From Nonomuraea jabiensis (GTDB lineage: Bacteria > Actinomycetota > Actinomycetes > Streptosporangiales > Streptosporangiaceae): a DNA stretch of 64,000 nucleotides. Of the stretch, positions 26,688-36,082 are shown in pieces (the first letter of the stretch is position 1; the number at the start of each line of letters is the position of its first letter). The notes below the pieces were generated by a model. It did not search any database. It worked only from the letters and a program-made list of their open reading frames with translations, and was not told where the DNA came from. Made by a program: the position numbers and the translations under genes. The stretch lies in the NCBI RefSeq assembly GCF_014204795.1, contig NZ_JACHMB010000001.1, forward strand, positions 11,994,501 through 12,058,500, given 5' to 3'.

Positions 26688-27200
26688 ATGAGCGAAGTGA
26701 TCTCTCGGGCGTCAGCCCGAGTCCTGCTGATCGACCCCGCCGGCCGGATCCTGCTCTACCGGGGCAGGTTCCTGCAGGTGGAGGGGCTCCGCTACGCCTG
26801 GTTCACGCCGGGAGGCGGCGTGGATCCCGGCGAGAGCGAGCAGCAGGCCGCCGCCAGGGAACTGCGGGAGGAACTCGGGCACATCGTGGCCCCGGAAGCG
26901 CTTGGCCCGGTGGTGGCGACGAGTGAGGGCCCGTGGTCGGAGGGCGGGCGGCGCTTCTTCTCCCGCGACTTCTACTTCCTGCTGCGCGTGGACGGGCTGG
27001 ACGTGGACACCTCCGGCATGGACGAGGAGGAGCGGGCGGTGACCGACCGCTTCCACTGGTGGACCCAGGCCGAGCTGGCCGGGCCGCCGCCTGATGGGGA
27101 GGAGGTCGTGCCCCGGGAGCTCGGCCCGCTGGTGGCGCGGCTCGCGGCCGGGGATCTCCCGGCCTCGCCGATCGCGCTGCCGTGGCATCTACCGTCCTGA
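26688..27200 (+). CDS. Nudix hydrolase
   Basis: 170 residues with a complete Nudix box at 43-65: GGGVDPGES followed by RELREELG, including the metal-binding glutamates. It cleaves a nucleoside-diphosphate-linked compound, perhaps damaged or signalling nucleotides. The start is ATG 26688; longer in-frame versions would run into the kinase-like gene. Same strand and close spacing suggest a two-gene unit with that gene. Confidence 0.9.
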   Translation: MSEVISRASARVLLIDPAGRILLYRGRFLQVEGLRYAWFTPGGGVDPGESEQQAAARELREELGHIVAPEALGPVVATSEGPWSEGGRRFFSRDFYFLLRVDGLDVDTSGMDEEERAVTDRFHWWTQAELAGPPPDGEEVVPRELGPLVARLAAGDLPASPIALPWHLPS

Positions 27201-27293
27201 TCGAAAGCGGCATCCCGACGCGGGCCGGCCTCGGTCCCGGCACCGTGGTCAGCGCACCGGACGCGCCGGCTTCGCGCCGTACCGTGATCCCGA

Positions 27294-28139
27294 TCAGGGT
27301 CTGCCGGCACCAGGTACGGAAACGGCGAGGGTCAGGATCTGCCCGGTGCGAGGTCCGGTGGTCAGCCGCTGGAGGTTGTCCACGACGCCATCGGACTCGC
27401 GCCACTCGGCGGTCAGGACGAACAAGGTACGCCGGTCCGGACCGCCGAGCATCAACGCGAACGGTGCCTGCTCCTCCGCCAGTTCGATGCTTTCGAGGAT
27501 CTTGCCGCCCTCGGCGACGCGGGCGATCGTGGACCCGCCGGTGGAGACCCATACCGCGCCTTCGGCGTCCAGGCAGATGCCGTCCGGGGCGACGCCGTCG
27601 GCGAAGATCCGCCGGTTGGACAGCCCGCCGTCCGCGTCGATGTCGAACGCGGTGAGCCGCCCGGCGAACGACTCGGAGATGATCAGCGTCCGGTCGTCGG
27701 GCGTGATGACCATGCCGTTGGGGAACTGGATGTCGTCGGCGACCTGGCGCAGTTCGCCGTCCGGGGTGACGAGCTTGATGTAGCCGGGCTCGGGCGCGCC
27801 GCCACCGGCGAAGTCGAAGTCCGCCCCGTTGATGTAGATGTTGCCGCGCCCGTCCACGACGATCTCGTTGCCGCCCTGTTCGGCGACGGTGACCGTCGAC
27901 CCGTCCGGCTCTTGGCGGCGCAGCCTGTCCCCGGTCATCAGCAGCCTCCCGTCGGGCAGCCAGTCGATGGAGTATCCCATCGGCACCGGGCCCCGTACGG
28001 ATGCGACCTCTGACGTGCCCTCAAGATCGACGGCCACGACTTCCCTGGCGATCCAGTTGCAGAACCACAGCCGGCCCTCGTGCCACCGCGGCGACTCAGG
28101 AATCCCCAGGCCCGTCAGCAGGACCTTCGGCTTGGACAT
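27294..28139 (-). CDS. SMP-30/gluconolactonase-like protein
   Basis: 281 residues of six-bladed beta-propeller. The metal-binding glutamate is Glu15 in GIPESPRWHEG. Further metal-site residues are probably Asn in QFPNGMVITPD and Asp in VAPDGICLD. Such enzymes hydrolyse sugar lactones or related esters in the cytosol. It is convergent with the Nudix gene and divergent from the subtilase at 28321. Confidence 0.88.
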   Translation of the reverse strand: MSKPKVLLTGLGIPESPRWHEGRLWFCNWIAREVVAVDLEGTSEVASVRGPVPMGYSIDWLPDGRLLMTGDRLRRQEPDGSTVTVAEQGGNEIVVDGRGNIYINGADFDFAGGGAPEPGYIKLVTPDGELRQVADDIQFPNGMVITPDDRTLIISESFAGRLTAFDIDADGGLSNRRIFADGVAPDGICLDAEGAVWVSTGGSTIARVAEGGKILESIELAEEQAPFALMLGGPDRRTLFVLTAEWRESDGVVDNLQRLTTGPRTGQILTLAVSVPGAGRP

Positions 28140-28250
28140 GACGCCTCCTCTCTTCGCCCGGCTGCACCGACCGCAGCCCGGCTTTCCTGCCCTCTACACG
28201 AACAGCCGCCTCCCCGATCGACACGATGACCTCAGGCGCGCGAAGTTTCT

Positions 28251-28281
28251 TGACCATACTTCGTTGAAAGGAGTATGGTCA
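28251..28281. promoter_or_regulatory. 10-bp inverted repeat in the SMP-30/subtilase divergent spacer
   Basis: TGACCATACT (28251-28260) and AGTATGGTCA (28272-28281) are exact complements around 11 bases. It lies 40-70 bases before the subtilase ATG and 112 before the lactonase start. It is operator-like, with a TTGACC that could serve as a -35 box in its left arm. Confidence 0.5.
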
Positions 28282-28320
28282 CTTGCCGCATTCAAGATCA
28301 CCTCTTGCTGGAGGAAGTTC

Positions 28321-31300
28321 ATGAGCTTAGGCGGCATACTCGCGTCCGCGCTCCTCGCCAGTACGATCACCGTGGCACCCCCGCCGGACCGGCCCGCGAC
28401 CAGCACGACAACCGGCGCGGCGACCGGCGCCGTCACCCTGATCACCGGCGACCGCGTCGTGGTCACCGGCGGAAACGTGCAGGTTGAGCCCGGGCCGGGC
28501 AGGCAGACGGGATTCGCCCGGCAGGTGATCGAGGGCCACCTGCATGTGATCCCGTTCGACGCCCGCCCCCTGCTCGCCCAGGGCGTCCTGGACCGGCGCC
28601 TGTTCGACGTGACGCAACTGCTGCAATGGCGGTACGGCGACGCCGACCGCCCCGACATCCCCATGATCACCCAGTCGGTGGACGTGCCGGGGACACGGCG
28701 GCTCGCCGGGCTCGGCATGTCCACGCTCCGGGTCTCGAAGAAGAACGCCGCCCAGACCTGGAAGGACCTGACCGGCGGCGGCGCCCGGGCGCTGGCCGCG
28801 GGCAAGGCCAAGCTCTGGCTGGACGGCCTGCGCCCCTGGACCCTCGACAAGAGCGTCAAGCAGATCGGCGCCACCGAAGCCTGGAAGCAGGGCATGACCG
28901 GCAAGGGCGTCACGGTCGCCGTGCTCGACTCCGGCTACGACCCCGATCACCCCGACCTCAAGGGCGTGGTCGCCCACGAACGGAACTTCTCCGACGAGCC
29001 AGACATCCGCGACAACCTCGGGCACGGCACTCACGTCGCCTCCATCGTGGCCGGAGCCGGCGAGCAGTACCGGGGAGTGGCGCCCGGCGCGCAACTCGCC
29101 ATCGGCAAGATCGGCGGCCGCGCCGGCGCCTCGGACTCCGCGATCCTGGCGGGGATGGAGTGGGCCGCGACCGAGATCAAGGCCAAGGTCGTCAACCTCA
29201 GCCTGGGTGGCCCGGACACCCCGGAGCTCGACCCCATCGAGCAGGCGGTGAACACGCTGTCCGAGCGGACCGGCACGCTGTTCGTCATCGCCGCGGGGAA
29301 CAGCGGCGGCCAGTTCCCGGTGTCCAGCCCCGCCAGCGCCGACGCCGCCCTGTCGGTCGGCGCGGTCGGCGACGACGACCAGATCGCCGGCTTCTCCAGC
29401 AAGGGACCCCGCGAGGGCGACCACGCGATCAAGCCGGACCTCACGGCCCCCGGCGTGGCCATCATGGCCGCCCAGGCGGGCGGTACGCACGTGGAGTACA
29501 GCGGCACCTCGATGGCCGCACCACACGTGGCCGGAGCCGCGGCGATCATGGCGCAGCGGCACCCCGGCTGGACCGGCCGGCAGCTCAAGGCCGCCCTCAT
29601 GGGCAGCGCCACCCCCACGCCGGGCGCCAGGCCGTACGAGCAGGGCACTGGCCGGGTCGACCTCGTACGGGCCCTGGCCCAGCAGGTCGTGGCCGAGCCC
29701 GCCAACGTGTGGGCCGCCTTCCCCTGGGACGGCCAGGGCGAGCGCGTCTCCACCAAGACGATCACGTACACGAACTCCGGCGACGCCTCGGTCACCTTGG
29801 ACCTCAGCACGCAGGGCGGCGAGGTGCTGAAGCTGTCCGCGCAGCGCCTCGAGGTGCCCGCCGGCGGCACGGCGTCGGTCACGCTGACCATCGACGCCAC
29901 CGGCAAGGCCCCGGGCGACTACCCCGGCGTCGTCACCGCCACTTCGGGACAGGGCGAGATCCGTACCCTGGCCGGGGCGTACGTCGAACCGGAGTCGTAC
30001 GACCTGACCATCTCCGCCGTCGGCCGGGAGGACGATGTTCCTTTCGTCTTCGCCCAGCTCTACGACCCCGAGACCGGCGCCGTCCGGACGCCGGTGTTCC
30101 AAGGCGGCACGGCCAGGATCCGGCTGCCGGAGGGACGGTGGAACCTGTACGCCGACATCGCCGAGTCCGGCTCGCTGACGATCACCCACGCCACCGTCCG
30201 GATCGATGACGGGGACCAGCAGATCACGCTGGACGCCCGCCAGGGCCGGCCGGCGAGCTTCACCGTCGACGACCCCGCGGCCACGCCCAGGAAGGTCGTC
30301 GACTTGGCCATGAGGTTCGGCAAGTGGTCGATCGCCTGGCGGGCCTTCGACCTCGACCCCACCCGCGAGGTCTACGCCGTCCCCACGCGCGAGGCCGGGC
30401 TGAGCTACCAGCTGAGGTCCGTCTGGGACTCCACGAGCGGCTCCCTCTATGACCTGGTCGACCACCGCACCGGCGGTCTCCCGGCGGACATGGGACAACG
30501 AGCCAGGCGTGCGGAGCTGGCGGAGGTGGAGGCGACGTTCCTCGCTTCCGGTGTCGCGGCGCAGGGGCGGCCGTACTTCACGCCCAGACTCGACGACGAG
30601 CTGGGCGGCGGCCTGTACGCGACGCTCCAGCGGGACGTGACGCTCCCCGGCACCGCGACCTACTACCGCACCCCCGGCCTCACCTGGGACAGCGCCTGGG
30701 TCACGAGCACGTCGCGGGTGTGGGACGCCGGCAAGGTCATCAAGCGCGGCCGCACCAAGGAGGTGTGGAACGCCGCCGTCACCGGCCCCTCGTTCGCGCA
30801 GCCGAACGGGACCCGCACGGGCGACGAGCTCTCCTTCGACGCCGGCCGCCTCTTCGCGGACGGCGTCGAGGGCCGGACCGGCGCGGACGACGCCGCCACC
30901 GGCACCGCGACCCTCACCCGTGACGGCCGGACCATCGCCGAGACCGCGCCGGCCGGCTGCCGGTCCAAGCCCTGCCTGCTCACCGCCGCGCTGCCGTCGG
31001 AGCAGGGCCGGTACACGCTCACCACCTCGATGCGCAGGCAGGTGCCGGACACGGCGCTGTCGTCGACCGTGGAGTCCGCCTGGACCTTCACGTCCGCGAA
31101 CACGCCGGAGGCGCGACCGCTCCCGCTGTTCGCGGTCCGGTACGCCCCGAGCGGCCTCGACTCGTTCAACCGCGCCCGTCCCGGCACGGTGACCAGGGTG
31201 CCCGTCCGGGTGGAGCGCAACCCCGGCGCACCCCAGGCCAAGGTGAAGTCGCTCCGGCTGGAGATGTCCTCGGATGACGGTGCCAGCTGGCTCCCCCTGC

Positions 31301-31443
31301 CGAGCATCCCGACCGGCTCCGGGTGGACGGCCTCCGTGCCCAACCCGCGCACCGCTGGATTCGTCTCCCTGAGGGTCACGGCGACCGACACGTCGGGGAC
31401 GACCGTCAAGCAGACGGTTATCCGCGCCTACTCCGTCAGCTGA
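28321..31443 (+). CDS. Secreted S8 family serine peptidase (subtilase)
   Basis: 1040 residues. A short hydrophobic N-terminus (LGGILASALLASTITVA) is followed by a propeptide-like region to about 185. The subtilisin domain has Asp203 (VAVLDSGYD), His235 (GHGTHVAS) and Ser397 (SGTSMAAPHVAG), with the oxyanion asparagine in AAGNSGG. About 600 further residues are beta-rich (TYTNSGDASVTLDLSTQGG and similar), like fibronectin-type or DUF-rich C-termini of actinobacterial subtilases. It is a probable extracellular protease for nutrition or processing. GGAGGAAG six bases before ATG 28321 fixes the start. The n-region lacks the usual positive charge, so secretion efficiency is uncertain. Confidence 0.92.
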   Translation: MSLGGILASALLASTITVAPPPDRPATSTTTGAATGAVTLITGDRVVVTGGNVQVEPGPGRQTGFARQVIEGHLHVIPFDARPLLAQGVLDRRLFDVTQLLQWRYGDADRPDIPMITQSVDVPGTRRLAGLGMSTLRVSKKNAAQTWKDLTGGGARALAAGKAKLWLDGLRPWTLDKSVKQIGATEAWKQGMTGKGVTVAVLDSGYDPDHPDLKGVVAHERNFSDEPDIRDNLGHGTHVASIVAGAGEQYRGVAPGAQLAIGKIGGRAGASDSAILAGMEWAATEIKAKVVNLSLGGPDTPELDPIEQAVNTLSERTGTLFVIAAGNSGGQFPVSSPASADAALSVGAVGDDDQIAGFSSKGPREGDHAIKPDLTAPGVAIMAAQAGGTHVEYSGTSMAAPHVAGAAAIMAQRHPGWTGRQLKAALMGSATPTPGARPYEQGTGRVDLVRALAQQVVAEPANVWAAFPWDGQGERVSTKTITYTNSGDASVTLDLSTQGGEVLKLSAQRLEVPAGGTASVTLTIDATGKAPGDYPGVVTATSGQGEIRTLAGAYVEPESYDLTISAVGREDDVPFVFAQLYDPETGAVRTPVFQGGTARIRLPEGRWNLYADIAESGSLTITHATVRIDDGDQQITLDARQGRPASFTVDDPAATPRKVVDLAMRFGKWSIAWRAFDLDPTREVYAVPTREAGLSYQLRSVWDSTSGSLYDLVDHRTGGLPADMGQRARRAELAEVEATFLASGVAAQGRPYFTPRLDDELGGGLYATLQRDVTLPGTATYYRTPGLTWDSAWVTSTSRVWDAGKVIKRGRTKEVWNAAVTGPSFAQPNGTRTGDELSFDAGRLFADGVEGRTGADDAATGTATLTRDGRTIAETAPAGCRSKPCLLTAALPSEQGRYTLTTSMRRQVPDTALSSTVESAWTFTSANTPEARPLPLFAVRYAPSGLDSFNRARPGTVTRVPVRVERNPGAPQAKVKSLRLEMSSDDGASWLPLPSIPTGSGWTASVPNPRTAGFVSLRVTATDTSGTTVKQTVIRAYSVS

Positions 31444-31450
31444 CGGGGCT

Positions 31451-31482
31451 GTGAGGGGCCCGGCGCTTGCCGGGCCCCTCAC
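31451..31482 (+). terminator. Perfect 14-bp terminator hairpin after the subtilase
   Basis: GTGAGGGGCCCGGC (31451-31464) pairs with 31469-31482 around a GCTT loop, 8 bases after the subtilase stop. No U-tract follows. Confidence 0.8.
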
Positions 31483-31614
31483 CTGACGCCGAAGCCCTGG
31501 CGGGTTGATCATCCCGATCAACGGCATCCGGCCGCTTGCGCCGTTCACCCGGCGCGACCTCCGATGTCCGCGAGCTCGACGCGCGCACGGCAGAGCGGCG
31601 ATGATCGCGATGGC

Positions 31615-31800
31615 GAGCGTCCGTCGTGGAGAGGCGGCGGGCGATCCACCGATCCACGGACCAGCCGACGACGAGAGCCCATCGCGGCGAAGCGGCAGGC
31701 GACCCAGCGACCCACGAACCAACCAACGGCGAGCGCCCATCGCGCGAACCAACCGACTACGAGCGCCCATCGCGGCGAAGCGGCGGGCGATGCGGCGGCT
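31615..31800. repeat. Degenerate 58-bp tandem repeats fused to the inverted ligA fragment
   Basis: Four head-to-tail units start with GAG(A/C)G(T/C)CC: 31615-31672 and 31673-31730 (58 bp each), 31731-31760 (30 bp, internally deleted), and 31761 onward, which runs into the ligA-like sequence. Each unit includes a version of CGGCGAAGCGGCGGGCGA, which itself matches ligA in reverse. The array therefore appears to have grown from the ligA fragment. Confidence 0.75.
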
Positions 31801-31950
31801 CATGGACCGGTCGGTGCCGCGCCCGCGAACGCCTTGCTCAGGGGCCTGGTCCGGGCTGCTCGATGGTGGCCCGCAGGTTGCCGGTGCCGGTCTCGTCCAG
31901 GCGTCCGGAACGCCGCCGCCCGACATGCTGCTGAGCGAGCGAAACCCCTG
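31761..31950 (-). pseudogene. Inverted, decayed fragment of a DNA ligase (ligA) gene
   Basis: Read on the minus strand, 31768-31821 matches ligA 33580-33633 at 51 of 54 positions, and 31856-31894 matches ligA 33496-33534 at 35 of 39. Between them a 10-base deletion relative to ligA breaks the reading frame. Weaker similarity continues to about 31950. It covers the helix-hairpin-helix part of the ligase (GRSMSRRIAR). With no start, no complete domain and a frameshift, it is a remnant. Confidence 0.8.
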
Positions 31951-32007
31951 CACCGGACACCGTCGCCCAGGCTCGAAACTGTCGGTCGCGACCGGCATGG
32001 TGGTGCC

Positions 32008-34071
32008 ATGACCGAGACGCTCCCCTTCACCGTCCTCGCCGACGACACGGCCTACGCCGAGGCCGTCCAGCTCGCCGTCGACTCCGCCGCCGCCTACTAC
32101 GCCGACGGCACCTCCGCGCTTGACGACGACGCCTACGACCGGTTGGTGCGGGGCATCCAGGCGTACGAGGAGGCGCACCCCGAGGCGGTGCTGCCGTCGT
32201 CGCCGACCGGCAAGGTGGCCGGTGGGGCCGTGGTGGGTGACGTGCCGCACACGGTGCCCATGCTGAGCTTGGACAACGTGTTCGGCGCCGAGCAGCTCGC
32301 CGACTGGGCGGCCGGGCTGGAGCGCCGGCTGGGCCGCCCGGTGACGGCGTGGAGCGTGGAGCCCAAGCTCGACGGGCTGGCGATCTCGGCCCGCTACCGG
32401 CACGGGCGGCTGGCGCAGCTGGTCACGCGGGGCGACGGCAGCGCGGGCGAGGACGTCTCGCACGCCATCGGCACCATCGTCGGGCTGCCCGACCGGCTGG
32501 CCGACCCGGTCACGGTGGAGCTGCGCGGCGAGGTCATGATGACCACGGCCCAGTTCGAGGCGGCCTGCGCCAAGCGGCAGGCGCACGACGGCACCACGTT
32601 CGCCAACCCGCGCAGCGCCGCCGCGGGCACGCTGCGCGCGCAGGACCGGCCGTACGTGTGCGAGCTGACCTTCTTCGGCTACGGCGTGGTGCCGCCGCCC
32701 GACGACCACTCCGAGCTGGCGGTGCGGCTGCGCGAGCTGCCGCACAGCCAGATCATGGACTGGGTGGCCGCGCAGGGCGTGCAGACCACCGCCGCCACGC
32801 CGGTCGCCGGGATCGTGGCCGACGCTCTCGAGCGCGTGCAGGAGCGGGTTGGGGAGATCGCGGCGGTCCGCGCCGAGCTGCCGTTCGGCATCGACGGCAT
32901 CGTGATCAAGTGCGACCTGGCGGCCGACCAGGCCGAGGCCGGGTTCAGCTCCCGCGCGCCCCGCTGGGCCATCGCCTACAAGCTGCCCGCCACGGAGAAG
33001 ATCACCAAACTGCTCGGCGTGGAGTGGAATGTCGGCCGCACCGGTGTCATCGCCCCGCGCGCCGTGCTGGAGCCCGTCGAGCTCGACGGCAGCATCGTCA
33101 CCTACGCCACCTTGCACAACGTCGCCGACATCACGCGTCGCGGCCTCATGCTGGGCGACAGTGTGACCGTCTACAAGGCGGGCGACGTGATCCCGAGAGT
33201 CGAGGCGCCGGTCGTCCACCTGCGCACCGGCGACGAGCGGCCGATCGAGATCCCGCAGGTCTGCCCGTCGTGCGGGGACGCGATCGACAGCTCGCAGGAG
33301 CGGTGGCGGTGCGTGCGCGGGCGCGAGTGCCGCGCGATCGCCTCCATCATCTACGCCGTCGGCCGCGACCAGCTCGACATCGAGGGGCTGGCGGAAAACC
33401 GCGTCAAGCAGATGCTCGACGCCGGCCTCATCGCCGACTTCGCCGACCTGTTCTTCCTTACGCGCGAGCAGTTGCTCGGCCTGGAGCGCATGGGCGAGAC
33501 CAGCACCGACAACCTGCTGGCCGCCATCGAGCAGGCGAAGACGAGGCCGCTGAGCAGGGTGTTCGCGGCGCTCGGCGTGCGCGGCACCGGCCGGTCCATG
33601 AGCCGCCGCATCGCCCGCCACTTCGCCACGATGGACGCCATCCGCACCGCCGACGCCGAGGCCATCCAGCAGGTGGACGGCATCGGCTCGGAGAAGGCGC
33701 CGGTCGTGGTGGCCGAGCTGATCGAGCTGGCCCCGCTCATCGACAAGCTCGTCCAGGCCGGGGTCAACATGACGGAGCCCGGCGCCACGCCGCCCGCCGA
33801 AGGCGAGGAGCCCAAGGTCGAGCTGCCGCTTGCGGCGATGTCGGTGGTCGTCACCGGCACGATGACCGGTCCGCTGGCGACGCTGTCGCGCAACGAGGTC
33901 AACGAACTGATCGAACGCGCGGGCGGCAAGGCGTCCTCCAGCGTGTCGGCCAAGACGTCACTGCTGGTGGCGGGCGAGAAGGCGGGCTCCAAGCGCGCCA
34001 AGGCCGAATCGCTCGGGATCCGCATCGTCACGCCGGAGGAGTTCGCCGGCCAGGTCCACGCCTTCCTGTGA
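32008..34071 (+). CDS. ligA: NAD+-dependent DNA ligase
   Basis: 687 residues, normal for LigA. The domains in order are: an Ia/adenylation region with VPMLSLDNVF and the adenylated Lys120 in EPKLDGLA; an OB-fold (EWNVGRTGVIAPRAVLEPVE); a four-cysteine zinc site (CPSCG and RCVRGREC); helix-hairpin-helix repeats; and a C-terminal BRCT (VVVTGTMTGPLATLSRNEV). It seals nicks in DNA using NAD+. ATG 32008 begins the protein; an in-frame extension upstream is made of repeats and was not used. It may be the essential ligase or a second copy: the usual actinobacterial ligA neighbours (mnmA, gatCAB) are absent. Confidence 0.92.
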   Translation: MTETLPFTVLADDTAYAEAVQLAVDSAAAYYADGTSALDDDAYDRLVRGIQAYEEAHPEAVLPSSPTGKVAGGAVVGDVPHTVPMLSLDNVFGAEQLADWAAGLERRLGRPVTAWSVEPKLDGLAISARYRHGRLAQLVTRGDGSAGEDVSHAIGTIVGLPDRLADPVTVELRGEVMMTTAQFEAACAKRQAHDGTTFANPRSAAAGTLRAQDRPYVCELTFFGYGVVPPPDDHSELAVRLRELPHSQIMDWVAAQGVQTTAATPVAGIVADALERVQERVGEIAAVRAELPFGIDGIVIKCDLAADQAEAGFSSRAPRWAIAYKLPATEKITKLLGVEWNVGRTGVIAPRAVLEPVELDGSIVTYATLHNVADITRRGLMLGDSVTVYKAGDVIPRVEAPVVHLRTGDERPIEIPQVCPSCGDAIDSSQERWRCVRGRECRAIASIIYAVGRDQLDIEGLAENRVKQMLDAGLIADFADLFFLTREQLLGLERMGETSTDNLLAAIEQAKTRPLSRVFAALGVRGTGRSMSRRIARHFATMDAIRTADAEAIQQVDGIGSEKAPVVVAELIELAPLIDKLVQAGVNMTEPGATPPAEGEEPKVELPLAAMSVVVTGTMTGPLATLSRNEVNELIERAGGKASSSVSAKTSLLVAGEKAGSKRAKAESLGIRIVTPEEFAGQVHAFL

Positions 34072-34373
34072 GCCCCCTGCTCTGACGGCATGGCACGGCG
34101 CGGCGCCCACGACCGGCTGGATCCTCAACGAGCACACCGCACGCAGCCCGCTCGTCGGAGGCACCTGCCCTGCTTTGGTGATCTCGATGAGCCACGCCAG
34201 GCTCATGCCCTACCGGCACCTCCCCTGGCCGGCGCGCTCGGGGCGGCGTGGGGGTTGCCGGGCGCGGGTTGGCGGGAGGCGGCCGGATCGCGCAGCTCAG
34301 GGCACCGTGTGCCATAGCGCCACATGAACATGACGCAGTGAGTGGCGCCGCCCGCAACGGGGAGTTACCGGGT
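34072..34373. other. 302-bp spacer with no supported gene
   Basis: Between the ligase and the nuclease. Short open frames exist on both strands but none has a ribosome site, recognisable motif or family-like sequence. No hairpin with a long stem was seen. The promoter of the nuclease gene should lie in its last 100 bases. Confidence 0.5.
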
Positions 34374-35042
34374 ATGGATGGAACCATGATCTTTTTGAGT
34401 CGGACAATCCACGTGGCCGTGCTCACCTTCCTGGTCCTCCCGATCATCGCCATCCCGCCGGCGGCGGCCGACACCCGCAAGCAGCCGCAGGCCGAAGCCG
34501 GCGCCGCGCTCGCCCGCCGCATGTTGTCCGAGTTGAAGGTCGCCAGAGCGTTATCCATCCGCGGCTATACCCACCGGCGCTTCCTGCCCCGGTGGGCGCA
34601 CCACAGGGGCAAGTGCGACACCCGGGAGACGGTGCTGGCCCGCGACGGGCGACGCGTGCGCAAGAACACCGCGTGCCACCCCGTCAAGGGCCGCTGGTAC
34701 AGCCCGTACGACGGCAAGTGGCTGAAGAGCGAGAGGCATGTGGACGTCGACCACGTCGTGCCGCTGTCGTACGCCTGGCGTTCCGGCGCCAGCAGATGGA
34801 GCCAGGCACGCAGGCGCGCCTTCGCCAACGACCTCACCCGCCCCGAACTGATCGTCGTCAGCCACTCCGCCAACATCGCCAAGGGCGGACAGGGGCCGCA
34901 GAGCTGGCGTCCGGCGCGCCGCGCCTACTGGTGCCGCTACGCGACCTCATGGATCACCGTGAAGCACCACTACCGGCTCTTCGTGACCAGAAACGAGAAG
35001 AAGGCCCTGCTCAACATGCTCCGCACCTGCCGGGGACGCTGA
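34374..35042 (+). CDS. Secreted HNH-family nuclease (GmrSD/DUF1524-like C-terminal fold)
   Basis: 222 residues. A signal peptide is seen (SRTIHVAVLTFLVLPIIAI, then AAAD). The catalytic region is DVDHVVPLSYAW, with downstream VVSHSANIAKGG and SWRPA, the pattern of actinobacterial HNH proteins in which DxDH and a later Asn bind the metal. Four cysteines (CDTRE, ACHPVKG, WCRY, RTCRG) could form disulfides outside the cell. It probably degrades extracellular DNA. ATG 34374 has GGGGAG nine bases upstream; ATG 34386 is the alternative. No immunity protein is needed if it acts only outside. Confidence 0.82.
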   Translation: MDGTMIFLSRTIHVAVLTFLVLPIIAIPPAAADTRKQPQAEAGAALARRMLSELKVARALSIRGYTHRRFLPRWAHHRGKCDTRETVLARDGRRVRKNTACHPVKGRWYSPYDGKWLKSERHVDVDHVVPLSYAWRSGASRWSQARRRAFANDLTRPELIVVSHSANIAKGGQGPQSWRPARRAYWCRYATSWITVKHHYRLFVTRNEKKALLNMLRTCRGR

Positions 35043-35222
35043 CAGATCCCCCATGCCCTGGCGGTTCGGGTCGGGTGGGGTGCACGGGCGTCGCGCTCGC
35101 CGAAAGCGGTCGAGGTGCCCTCGGCTTGAGGCGGAGCCGCGCCTGTTCAGAGGCTGGTCGTGCCGGCCGGACGTGCGCCGGTGGACAGAGACGCCGTGAC
35201 CCGCGACACGGACCAGCCGCCC

Positions 35223-35250
35223 CCGGCATCAACCGATCGGTTGATGCCGG
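35223..35250. promoter_or_regulatory. Perfect 28-bp palindrome upstream of the ABC/two-component operon
   Basis: Left half CCGGCATCAACCGA (35223-35236) is mirrored exactly by the right half, centred on 35236/35237. It sits 65 bases before the ATPase start, where a promoter or operator is expected. The NarL-type response regulator at the end of this operon is the obvious candidate to bind it. Confidence 0.65.
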
Positions 35251-35314
35251 AATCCACCACCCCGCTCCCCGGCCGGGCGATCCCTCACCCTCGCCCCCGC
35301 GCGATTCTCAAGGC

Positions 35315-36066
<752 letters not shown>

Positions 36067-36082
<16 letters not shown>

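Noticed and set aside
31761..31950. A mobile element or MITE as the origin of the inverted repeat
   Set aside because: No terminal inverted repeats, target duplication or transposase was seen, and the match is to internal ligA codons.
31564..32007. In-frame upstream extension of the DNA ligase
   Set aside because: The extra 148 residues are translated repeats and inverted ligA sequence. LigA of normal length begins at 32008.
28327..33621. A 1764-codon open frame on the minus strand, spanning subtilase and ligase
   Set aside because: It runs through two well-supported plus-strand genes and a terminator. Only the short 31761-31950 part has meaning, as the ligA remnant.
33958..34206. An 82-codon minus-strand frame over the end of ligA
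   Set aside because: Most of it overlaps the BRCT coding region, and no ribosome site or family resemblance was found.
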